Positions 15,161 through 22,900 of a stretch of 37,962 bases of DNA are shown piece after piece. How positions within the stretch are numbered: position 1 is the stretch's first letter; the number at the start of each line of letters is the position of its first letter. Source of the DNA: a virus; the IMG/VR virus record IMGVR_UViG_3300009091_000034, positions 1-37,962 of that record; one strand, given 5' to 3'. The translations under genes and the position numbers were made by a program. The notes beneath the pieces are model-generated. The model saw nothing but the letters and a program-made list of their open reading frames with translations, searched no databases and was not told where the DNA came from.

Positions 15161-15172
15161 AAAGGGGGTGAA
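15161..15172 (+). promoter_or_regulatory. extended ribosome binding element of the major capsid gene
   Basis: AAAGGGGGTGAA, ending 8 bases before the capsid ATG. It pairs with the anti-Shine-Dalgarno over ten positions with one G-U wobble. An identical 12-mer precedes the tail tube gene with the same spacing, and another precedes the 68-residue gene at 14233. Confidence 0.7.
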
Positions 15173-15180
15173 CAAATAGA

Positions 15181-16101
15181 ATGACTTCTTATCTTACTAC
15201 TGCTCTGGCTGCAACCGCAGGGACAAATGTAAAGCTACCCGAGGTAGTTCTTACTATTTATTCTAAAGATATCATGTTCCAGGCTCAGCCAGTCCTAAGA
15301 TTTGACCAGTTTGCACAGATTAAAACTGACCTAAATGCAACCCCCGGTAAAACCATTACTTTCTTCAAGTATAATAACTTAACCGCTGGTGGGATTTTAA
15401 CAGAAGGTACGCCTCTCGATACTCAGGCTCTCGCCGGTTCGCAGATTAGCATTTCCGTATACGAATATGGTAATGCAGTTGCCGTGTCTAATATGTTACT
15501 AGTTACCGCCTTTACGGATGTTATGGCTGATACCGCTAAACTACTTGGTCAGGATTACGCTAAAGTGATTGATGGTTTAGCTCGGGACGTAATAGAAAAT
15601 GGTGACGGCTCTACAGTATTTGCTAATGATGCTGCTAACGTAGACGCTATTGGCGCTACTGATTTCATGACTGTTGAAGAAGTTAAGGATGCAGTTGAAA
15701 TCCTTGCTACTAACAACGCTCGTAAAATTGCTAATGACCATTGGGTATGTTTCGTACATCCTCATCAGAGTCGTAATCTTCGTGATGATGATGACTGGAT
15801 TACAGTTGCAAAGCTTGACCCTCAACGTCTATACAATGGGGAGATTGGTCGTATTGATGACGTTATCTTTATTGAAACTACGCAGGTGAGTATTGATGCT
15901 AACGCTGCTGCTACTCCTGTGAATGTTTATTCCGCACTTATGCTTGGCGATGGGGCCTTCGGTAAAGCCGTAGCTCTACCAGTTGAAATGCGTGATAACG
16001 GTGTTGTAGATTTCGGTCGTGAACGCGACTTGGCATGGTACTCTATCTTTGGTTATGGTGTTATTGATGAAGACGCTATCGTAGGTATTAAAACAGCTTA
16101 A
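15181..16101 (+). CDS. major capsid protein, N4-gp56 family
   Basis: A 306-residue protein of the N4-gp56 major capsid family (HK97 fold). Diagnostic segments are QISISVYEYGNAVAVSN and AFTDVMADTAKLLGQDYAK, then HWVCFVHPHQSRNLRDD, and the C-terminal FGRERDLAWYSIFGYGV. It forms the icosahedral shell. Compared with neighbours the gene uses more GCT, GGT and CGT codons, as expected for a very highly expressed gene. It follows the scaffold and is followed by a strong terminator, so the head operon probably ends here for part of the transcripts. Confidence 0.93.
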   Translation: MTSYLTTALAATAGTNVKLPEVVLTIYSKDIMFQAQPVLRFDQFAQIKTDLNATPGKTITFFKYNNLTAGGILTEGTPLDTQALAGSQISISVYEYGNAVAVSNMLLVTAFTDVMADTAKLLGQDYAKVIDGLARDVIENGDGSTVFANDAANVDAIGATDFMTVEEVKDAVEILATNNARKIANDHWVCFVHPHQSRNLRDDDDWITVAKLDPQRLYNGEIGRIDDVIFIETTQVSIDANAAATPVNVYSALMLGDGAFGKAVALPVEMRDNGVVDFGRERDLAWYSIFGYGVIDEDAIVGIKTA

Positions 16102-16123
16102 TCAAAAAGAGTTGACAAAAAAT

Positions 16124-16165
16124 GGGGGCAAGTGCTAAACTTTAGTAACTGCCCCCTGTATTTTT
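16124..16165 (+). terminator. intrinsic terminator after the major capsid gene
   Basis: GGGGGCA at 16124-16130 pairs with TGCCCCC at 16150-16156, extended with a one-base bulge by GT/AC and then CTA/TAG around a small loop. A T-rich run (TGTATTTTTAA) follows immediately. The 24 nt between stop and stem and the GC-rich stem fit a rho-independent terminator. Some read-through is needed for the tail genes unless another promoter exists. Confidence 0.85.
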
Positions 16166-16185
16166 AATTACGTGAAGGAGGATTA

Positions 16186-16497
16186 ATGACTAATGCTAAA
16201 AAGGCAATAATTACAGATGAGGAAGCTGCTAAGAACAGCATAGAAGAACTAGAAAAAACCGAATCCGAGACTATTGAAGATGAAATTGAAAAAGCCTTTG
16301 GCTTTGAACCGATGCAAGTTGATGAAATTCCAAAAAGAGATACAAGTGTGGAAGTAATTCCACTTAGAAGTTTTAAAAGCTCGTTTGGTGGGACTTGGTA
16401 TTACTTTACCAAAGGAAAACCACAAAAAGTACCATTAGAAATGAGAGATTTTCTATTAAAAAATAAACAACAACCTAAGATAAAGGATATATGGTAA
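16186..16497 (+). CDS. hypothetical head-tail region protein
   Basis: A 103-residue protein, first after the capsid terminator, with GAAGGAGG 5 nt before ATG. The first half is acidic and likely disordered (many E, S and D, residues 1-55). The second half is a small folded domain: FGGTWYYFTKGKPQKVPLEM followed by RDFLLKNKQQPKIKDIW. The YYFTKGKPxxVP pattern resembles short phage proteins found between capsid and connector genes, but I do not recognise a named family with confidence. A head-decoration or connector-accessory role is inference from position. Confidence 0.6.
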   Translation: MTNAKKAIITDEEAAKNSIEELEKTESETIEDEIEKAFGFEPMQVDEIPKRDTSVEVIPLRSFKSSFGGTWYYFTKGKPQKVPLEMRDFLLKNKQQPKIKDIW

Positions 16498-16964
16498 ATT
16501 ATAATCAAATATTTATACAAAAAACCGGCCAGATGGAGGATAATAATCCGTGGGATAATACACGAATTCTGGGCTTCTTAGATACTGGCGCTTATCTTGT
16601 CTCTAGAGACTATGCTACCCCTTGGGATGCTTTTGATTCTGTCCCTGATAACTATAAATATGCAGTAACTATTTACTCTGCAATAGAATATTGGTGGGCT
16701 AAAGCAGCCGACCACGCTAATAGATTTGATATGCAGGTAGGGGGAAATGCTTACTCGTCCTATTCTTCAATCAACCAAAGAACTAATGTACTTTTTAGTA
16801 AGGCAGTAGAAATGATTAAACTCCTGAAAGAAGAACTTGCTACATTAGGCTTAATTGATGAAGGTTCTGGTGATATAATTATTGGAGACTTAGTTATAAG
16901 GAGTCTTGATACAGGATACTTAGTTCCTAGAGCAGACGACCCAGCAGGAGATTGGACTAGCTAA
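16491..16964 (+). CDS. probable head-tail connector (adaptor) protein
   Basis: A 157-residue, mostly helical protein in the slot where head-tail adaptors (gp6/gp15-like) occur. Helices are visible around KYAVTIYSAIEYWWAKAADH and LFSKAVEMIKLLKEELATLG, a layout usual for these connectors that stack under the portal. Sequence identity to a named family is not evident to me. It overlaps the preceding gene by 7 nt, with AAAGGA close upstream of the ATG, and overlaps the next by one base (TAATG). The C-terminal tail (VIRSLDTGYLVPRADDPAGD) is extended. Confidence 0.6.
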   Translation: MVNYNQIFIQKTGQMEDNNPWDNTRILGFLDTGAYLVSRDYATPWDAFDSVPDNYKYAVTIYSAIEYWWAKAADHANRFDMQVGGNAYSSYSSINQRTNVLFSKAVEMIKLLKEELATLGLIDEGSGDIIIGDLVIRSLDTGYLVPRADDPAGDWTS

Positions 16965-17713
16965 TGGCTTGGGCACGGTTTCGGGATGATAAAGGTAGAT
17001 TTCTTCCAGGAAATCCTTTTAGATTTATAAAGGGATTGCCTTTTAACGAACAGCCCTCTATTAAACGGCATTTTGAAAAGTTCGTTGCGAAGATGGATGA
17101 CTTTTATGACTACATTCCCGAGCCTGTTCGTCGTGTATGGATTCCAGGATTAGGCTTAAAAACTGAATGGTTTGGCGCACACACCATCATAAAAATTAGT
17201 GAGCTAGATAGAGATTTATTAATAGAAGACCTAAGAAAAATAGAGCATCCAGATGATGAAATACAAAAAGCCCTAAAAGAAATAGGATACTATATTACGG
17301 ATAATGTAGTTCCAAGAATATTTAAAGAAGAAGCAGTAAATCCAAGGAGTGCTTGGCAGCAATTAGCTTCAAGTACTATTAGATGGAGAAACTCAATTGA
17401 TAGACCCTATTCAAAGGGGGCAGAAGAAGGGGGTATGCTTAGGCCATATGGAGGATTATTCAAAGAAGTAAAATCACATCATATGGTATCAGTAGAAGAA
17501 GAGGAAGGTGGCTATCGTATGGTAATTAGTGGACAGAACATTGAGAATGAATTTAGACGAAAGCTATTCTATTGGCATCAATTAGGGACTGACTTTCCTA
17601 TGCCAGATAGAAAAATGATTCCCACCAAAGAAGAAGATTTGACATGGGAAGAAAGAAGCGACATAAATGAAATATTTCAAAATCATATGGATAACTTAAT
17701 GGGGTTTAGATGA
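16964..17713 (+). CDS. virion morphogenesis protein, gpG/HK97 gp10-like
   Basis: A 249-residue protein. It contains the conserved tail-completion pattern seen in phage virion morphogenesis proteins: WQQLASSTIRWRNS (about 126-139), then FYWHQLGTDFPMPDRKMIPT (about 203-222), in which the HQ-G-...-P-x-R element is diagnostic. The N-terminal about 100 residues are specific to this phage. Relatives (Mu gpG, HK97 gp10-like) help close the head-tail junction and start or complete the tail. It starts in the preceding stop and is coupled to the next gene by ATGA. Confidence 0.7.
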   Translation: MAWARFRDDKGRFLPGNPFRFIKGLPFNEQPSIKRHFEKFVAKMDDFYDYIPEPVRRVWIPGLGLKTEWFGAHTIIKISELDRDLLIEDLRKIEHPDDEIQKALKEIGYYITDNVVPRIFKEEAVNPRSAWQQLASSTIRWRNSIDRPYSKGAEEGGMLRPYGGLFKEVKSHHMVSVEEEEGGYRMVISGQNIENEFRRKLFYWHQLGTDFPMPDRKMIPTKEEDLTWEERSDINEIFQNHMDNLMGFR

Positions 17714-18168
17714 TAGTATCACAAATAGAACAGAAAATAACTGACCTACTAACTGCTGCTTGTATTGACAATGTTGATACGTATTTAGTGCAGGGAATTG
17801 ACTCCTATATGAGAAATTGGGAGCCTAATGACTTCCCCCGAATTGTGGTGTTTGTGGATGAGATAGCTAGTACAGAGGAACAAATATCTCCTAACGCCCT
17901 TCAGAATAGAGAGTATACAGTTTTTATAATGGTGATGGTTTTTGGCTCTGATTATGGGGAAATGTTAATCCAACGAGATACAATTGTCGATAGAATTATA
18001 GCGACACTCAAATCAAATAAACGATTAAGTGGATTAGCCGATAATAATACTAATGAGAGCATATGGAATAGTTATATAAGACGCATAAGGTATTCTCGCT
18101 CAGGTACTACAAATAACTATGACGCAGCAGTTCTCATAGAGTTCACAGTTCAAACGGCAGAAATTTAA
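17710..18168 (+). CDS. probable tail terminator protein
   Basis: A 152-residue alpha/beta protein that begins MIVSQIEQKITDLLTAACID and contains alternating strands such as FPRIVVFVDEI, EYTVFIMVMVFG and NYDAAVLIEFTVQTAEI. This fold outline and the position just before the tail tube gene match tail terminator proteins, which cap the tube at its correct length and join it to the head. No catalytic motif. Start overlaps the preceding stop (ATGA). Confidence 0.65.
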   Translation: MIVSQIEQKITDLLTAACIDNVDTYLVQGIDSYMRNWEPNDFPRIVVFVDEIASTEEQISPNALQNREYTVFIMVMVFGSDYGEMLIQRDTIVDRIIATLKSNKRLSGLADNNTNESIWNSYIRRIRYSRSGTTNNYDAAVLIEFTVQTAEI

Positions 18169-18176
18169 GAATAGCG

Positions 18177-18188
18177 AAAGGGGGTGAA
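18177..18188 (+). promoter_or_regulatory. extended ribosome binding element of the tail tube gene
   Basis: AAAGGGGGTGAA ends 8 bases before the ATG of the tail tube gene. Sequence and spacing are identical to the element before the major capsid gene, consistent with very high translation of both main structural proteins. Confidence 0.7.
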
Positions 18189-18196
18189 TAACTTAA

Positions 18197-19198
18197 ATGA
18201 CAACAATTACAGGTTTAGTTGGTCATCTAGGTATAGGTAAGCAGACAGCTTGGACTACTGAAGCTAATGTTACTGACGTTAACTATGTTACTTCTTATGC
18301 TACCACCATTGATACCTTCTTCGTTATTACGTCTGAAAGTTTTGCGTCTGAGAATAACCCACTAACGGCAGATAATGAGATTGGTAGAGGTCGTGACCGT
18401 AGTGGTGCTGTAGCCGGTGGTTATGGTATTGCAGGCGGTTTTGGTGGTTATGCTCGTTCTACTGACCTTGGTATGTTACTAGAAATGGCTCTGTCAAGTA
18501 CTGATTGTACAGCCGATGGTTCAACTGGTGTTACAACCATTACTCCTACGGATTATCAGGCTTGGTATACTATTGAAAAGAATGTTGGTGATACTCTGTA
18601 TCTCCACCTTGTAAATGGTAAAGTTAATAGCTTAACTATTTCAGTAAACCAGGGTGAGATTGCAACATACACTTCCGAGTGGGTAGTTGCAATGGAACGT
18701 AAGATTAGTTCCGGTGATGCAGAAACTCCTTCCTATACTTCGGACGATTTATTAGCATTCCACGGTGGATTAATTAAGATTAATGGTACTCAGTACGATA
18801 ATATGGAGTCAGCAGAGATTGCTATTAATAACAATCTCTCTAATGATGAATATACCGTACATCCTTCCCGATTCCTTAATGGAGTAACTGAAGGTTCTAG
18901 GACATTTGACCTGAACTTTAATCAGGTCTTCACTAGTGAAGACGATTATGAAAAATATACTTATGGTGCAGACAACGCTACTTATCCTGGGTATAGTCTC
19001 TTTGAAGACGATGTAGAAATTACCCTCATGAACGCACAATTATTTGCATCTGCAACTCAGTATGTTAAATTTGTATTTCCCCGTGTTATGTTTGGTGGGT
19101 TGCCTGTAACCCTTACATCTGGTAGAATCGTAGTCGCAAATACTGGTATTGTACTTGCACCATCAGTAGGCGAAATTGTAACCGTCACTTGGAAGTAA
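18197..19198 (+). CDS. major tail tube protein
   Basis: A 333-residue, beta-rich protein with many T, S, G and N and few lysines. It begins MTTITGLVGHLGIGKQTAWT, an opening common to siphovirus tail tube proteins (GLGKETTWGT-like). Segments such as LYLHLVNGKVNSLTISVNQG and YDNMESAEIAINNNL fit the tube fold, in which hexamer rings stack. Size and position (after the terminator, before the chaperone) support the call. Codon use again favours GGT, GCT and ACT as in the capsid gene. It carries the strong 12-base ribosome binding element. Confidence 0.83.
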   Translation: MTTITGLVGHLGIGKQTAWTTEANVTDVNYVTSYATTIDTFFVITSESFASENNPLTADNEIGRGRDRSGAVAGGYGIAGGFGGYARSTDLGMLLEMALSSTDCTADGSTGVTTITPTDYQAWYTIEKNVGDTLYLHLVNGKVNSLTISVNQGEIATYTSEWVVAMERKISSGDAETPSYTSDDLLAFHGGLIKINGTQYDNMESAEIAINNNLSNDEYTVHPSRFLNGVTEGSRTFDLNFNQVFTSEDDYEKYTYGADNATYPGYSLFEDDVEITLMNAQLFASATQYVKFVFPRVMFGGLPVTLTSGRIVVANTGIVLAPSVGEIVTVTWK

Positions 19199-19214
19199 TA
19201 GGAGGAATTTAAAA

Positions 19215-19664
19215 ATGGCTCAAAAAATTTATGTAACAAACGCACCTGAAACATTTCGAGTTTATTTACCGTGGGAGAAAGATGAAGCAGAAGGAGACAA
19301 GACTTGGTTTGAGCATCGCAAAATGACCGAAGCTGACTACCAGAAGTTTGTTGATTTGACTTCAACAGTTAAATTAGCGAACGCTAGGAAAAAAGGTAAG
19401 GAAGACGATAAAGCAGAAGTCGATATGATGTTGGGAACTACAAGAGCATTTCTAGTTGAGAATCTAATTGTTAACTGGAATGTTATTGGAGAAGATAACA
19501 AAGTATTGGCTGTTACACCGAACAACATTAAGAAGCTACCCCCAGAGATTGTTAGGGTTTGGGTTGATGACATTTATGACAAAAACCCAATTCTAAAGAG
19601 TGAAGAAGAAGATGAGGGGGACAAGGTTATAGTTGCTGATGGGAAATCAGTCCCTTTAGCGTAA
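19215..19664 (+). CDS. tail assembly chaperone, short form (gpG-like)
   Basis: A 149-residue protein placed between tail tube and tape measure, as are tail assembly chaperones. It has an N-terminal beta-rich part (IYVTNAPETFRVYLPWEKDE), a helical core (YQKFVDLTSTVKLANARKKG) and an acidic tail (LKSEEEDEGDKVIVADGKS). It carries a CCCTTTA slippery heptamer six bases before its final codons. Normal reading gives this short form; slipping gives a longer fusion that ends at 19927. The short form normally coats the tape measure while the tail grows. The ribosome binding site is AGGAGGA. Confidence 0.82.
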   Translation: MAQKIYVTNAPETFRVYLPWEKDEAEGDKTWFEHRKMTEADYQKFVDLTSTVKLANARKKGKEDDKAEVDMMLGTTRAFLVENLIVNWNVIGEDNKVLAVTPNNIKKLPPEIVRVWVDDIYDKNPILKSEEEDEGDKVIVADGKSVPLA

Positions 19665-19927
19665 TTCTAGAAGACCAAGTATTAGCACTATTACAGGGGC
19701 AGGAGTACGGAGAATATCCGCTCCTGCCCTCTGTTCGACAATGGATAGATTGGAAGTTAACAAATGTACTTCCAAAAGCAGGTGGAACGTTAGACCAAGA
19801 CCCGGTATTTATGCGAGATTTGAGAACCATACAAAGTCTTGAAGGTAAGATGACTGAAATGGAACGTAAGAAAGCAGAAATGGCAGCAAAGATTAAATCT
19901 GGCGCAACGAAAGGGAGGAAAAAATAG
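19640..19927 (+). CDS. -1 frame extension of the tail assembly chaperone (gpGT-like)
   Basis: This frame has no start of its own but is open from 19640 to TAG at 19925 and reads as a normal protein: VILEDQVLALLQGQEYG, LPSVRQWIDWKLTNVLPKAG, then a basic helical tail (TEMERKKAEMAAKIKSG). It is entered by slipping at CCCTTTA (19652-19658): the product is residues 1-148 of the short form followed by 89 residues from AGC at 19658, 237 in all. In lambda and many siphoviruses the T part recruits the tube protein to the tape-measure complex. Its stop overlaps the apparent ATA start of the tape measure (ATAG). Confidence 0.82.
   Translation, partial: WEISPFSVILEDQVLALLQGQEYGEYPLLPSVRQWIDWKLTNVLPKAGGTLDQDPVFMRDLRTIQSLEGKMTEMERKKAEMAAKIKSGATKGRKK
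19652..19658 (+). promoter_or_regulatory. programmed -1 frameshift slippery site CCCTTTA
   Basis: In the chaperone frame the codons read GTC CCT TTA, so C CCT TTA is a perfect X XXY YYZ heptamer. It is the only one between the -1-frame stop TGA at 19637-19639 and the zero-frame stop at 19662-19664, the sole interval in which a shift would produce the extension. Confidence 0.8.
19697..19729 (+). promoter_or_regulatory. strong RNA hairpin downstream of the slippery site
   Basis: GGGCAGGAG (19697-19705) pairs with CTCCTGCCC (19721-19729), and inside it CGGA (19708-19711) pairs with TCCG (19717-19720) around a GAATA loop, leaving a two-base TA bulge. It starts 38 nt after the slippery heptamer, further than the usual 5-9 nt, so a stimulatory role is uncertain; there is no T-run, so it is not a terminator. 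Confidence 0.6.
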
Positions 19928-22900
19928 CTGATAGAGAATACAAATTAATTGTTTCTTTAAAAGACAGAGCCTCTGCACAGGCAAGAATATTGCAGAGAAA
20001 TCTGCAAGGTCTTAATGCTAATTATAAGACAACTGTAACTATGGGGGTTGTAGATAACATCACCCCTAGACTCGGCATTATAGCTAGAGCCTTTGATGCA
20101 ATCCGTTTAAGGAAAGTTGTTGACGTTTCTGATTCTGACGTAAATAAAGTAGGCAGACTAAAAAATCTTATTAGTGGCATCTTCAATAGTGGGGATGGCA
20201 AAAGATGGTATGATAAGACCTTTGGTTATCTGGACAGTTTAGCAAAGAAAGCGGATAAATGGGCAACAATATTTGTTGGAGCATTTGCCGCAGCCGGGGC
20301 TGTTGGAGCTATTGCAGCTATTGGCGCAGGAATACCAATAATTGGTAAAAACCTAGTCAAAGTCAACAGCGAAATGGAAACGTGGACTGTTTCCCTTCAA
20401 ACCACTCTTCACTCACTTACTGCCGCAAAGAAAGAAATGGCAGATATAGTACAATTCGCTAAGGAAACTCCTTTCCAGATTAAACAGATTACTGAAGCAG
20501 TAGTAAAACTATCTGCTTATAATATGGACACTAAAAAATGGTTAAAACCATTAGGAGATATGGCTTCTGCATTTGGTAGAGATATCACCGATGCAGTAGA
20601 AGCTGCCGCAGATGCAATGACTGGTATGTTTAGACGAGCATTGTCCTACGGGATTAAAATGGAACGCGCTGACTTTAAAGCAGGCGGTAAATATGCAGGC
20701 ATGACTTATGCTGATGCGTTTTTGATGGAAGTAGAGAAGAGATTCTCTGGTGGTATGCTACTTCAATCACAGACGCTTAAGGGGCTTTGGTCAAATATTA
20801 AGGATGCCTTATATATTGGGTTCCAGCAAGCTACGGCACCAGCATATGCTTTAATTAAAAATGAAGTTAAAAAACTTTATGATGTATTAAGCGATGCAGC
20901 TACCCAGCAGAAAATTGTAGACTTTTTCTCTAAATTTAGTGACCTTCTCTATAAAGTAATAGGGGCTGTTCACAACTTCTACAATTATTTTAAAGCTCAC
21001 CTTCTTCCAATGCTTTTAGCACTTGGGAAAACTTCATGGTCAATATTTCAAGTTGTTGCTCAAATGGCAAAAGACCTTCTTGAGCATACTCTTGTACCAT
21101 TACTAACAGTAGTTTCAGAAGTAATAACTCTGTTTGCTAGATTACTCGGTGTAATCCAGCCCGTATTAAAATACCTCATAATGATTGGGGTAGCAGTTAA
21201 GATATTCCAGCTTCTTAACCTACACGTTAGTAAAACAGCGACAAGTATGGTAGCTGCTGGAAAAGCCACTAGCGTATTTGCAGCATCAATGAAAATGTTA
21301 GCTACAAGAGTTGCTGTTTTAGCAGCCTCTTTTGCTGCCTTATGGGTAATAAGTAGCTGGCTTGAAGTAAGAGATAATATAAAAGAAATCGGTAATGCTT
21401 TTGATGATGCTGCTGGTGGGGCTGGAAGATTAAAAGAATATCTTCAAGATTTAGGTGACGTTTCTGGATTTTCTCTAAAAGATATGACTAAAGCGGCTAT
21501 GGTCGCTAAAGAGTATGGCGACAATATGACAAATGCCTTAGAGATAGGAACCGCTGCTGCCGCAGAAGCTCAAAAAGGGTTTGCACCTAACTTAAATCTT
21601 CCCCCAGAAGAGGCTGTTAGATTAGTTAGTGAATTATCTAAGGCAATGATTAGAAATGGTGATACGCAAGCAGAAATGCGGAAGAAAACACTAGAAGCCG
21701 CAGGAGCATTAATATACTTCCAAAATAATGTTGATAAAACAGGGGTTACATTCAATAATTTCTCTACAAATATGGAGAGATATAGTGAAGTAGTAAGAAT
21801 GTATGGGGATAATATCTCAGAGCTTACTGATTTAATTACTCTATATGGTAAAGCTATGAAAGAAGCTAATGAGTCAACAAATATTAGCCCATTAATGGAA
21901 GCTATTGAAATGCTTATGCATCCAACTACAGATATGCTTCTCACTCTTCCTATAGATACCTGGATTAGCCATACTACAGACCAATTAAAAGACATGGAGT
22001 ATGTCTTAAATAATATGGTTCCTCCAGAACTTATGCAAGAAGGAAGAGAAGTTGAAAGAATGGAATTCATTAAGAGCATGAAAGATAAGGCTCTATATAT
22101 TGAAGAGTTAATGAAGGAAGCTGGCAAAGGTGGAGAAACCATTGCTCAAGCAGGAAAAACTATGGTTGATGATGCCCGTCAAGTAAGAGACTATATGAAA
22201 GAAGCAGCAGATTATGCCAAGCTATCACTTACTGGCCCATCTGCTACAGCACGACAGATACTAGAAACTCAACAATCAGGACTTCCTATAGCTCCCGCAG
22301 TAGGAAAAACACTAGGAACAAAAGCAGCCGAAGAATCCTATGATGATGTAGCTTCTGCAATTATTACAAGTGCAGGTATCTTAGCTGCTACATATACAGC
22401 ATTCAAAATACTTAACAAAACCACAATAAAAATTGCTGGGTATGTAAAACAAACCGCCGTGGACCAATACAGAATAAGAACAGAGCCAATAGTTGCGGCT
22501 AGAGTAGCAAAAATGCTTGCAAAACAGCCAGAAGTTCCTGAATGGGAACAAATGATGAATCTACGTGGTGCTGGTAATGTTAGATGGGCAAGATTAGAGG
22601 CTCGTAGAACAGCCCAATCTTATCCTAAAGATATGACCAAGCGTATAGAATATAGCATGAAACAACAAACCCAAGCTATAGAAGATTTGGGAAAGAAAAG
22701 AATAGCAAAACTAGAAAAGCAACTAGAAAAAGCTAATGCAAATCTAGCAAAATTATATAAACGGTCTTCCGAATCCTTTAAACCACTTACTGCCAGATGG
22801 ACTGGTACTATGTGGATTGATGAGATAACAGAAGAAATTGAAACTCAGATGCTACGTATGATGGATGAAGTAGCAGGACCAGTTGAACCCTTCTATGGGG

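Noticed and set aside
16112-16140. TTGACA upstream of the capsid terminator as a promoter -35 box
   Set aside because: At 16-18 nt spacing there is no TATAAT-like -10 (CTAAAC is a poor match), and the spacer is the terminator stem.
19641-19647. GGGAAAT as the frameshift slippery site
   Set aside because: It is not in the X XXY YYZ phase of the chaperone frame; CCCTTTA a few bases later is.
21570-22142. 190-codon open frame on the minus strand inside the tape measure
   Set aside because: No ribosome binding site, low-complexity translation and full overlap with a clear gene; it is a shadow of the A- and G-rich coding strand.
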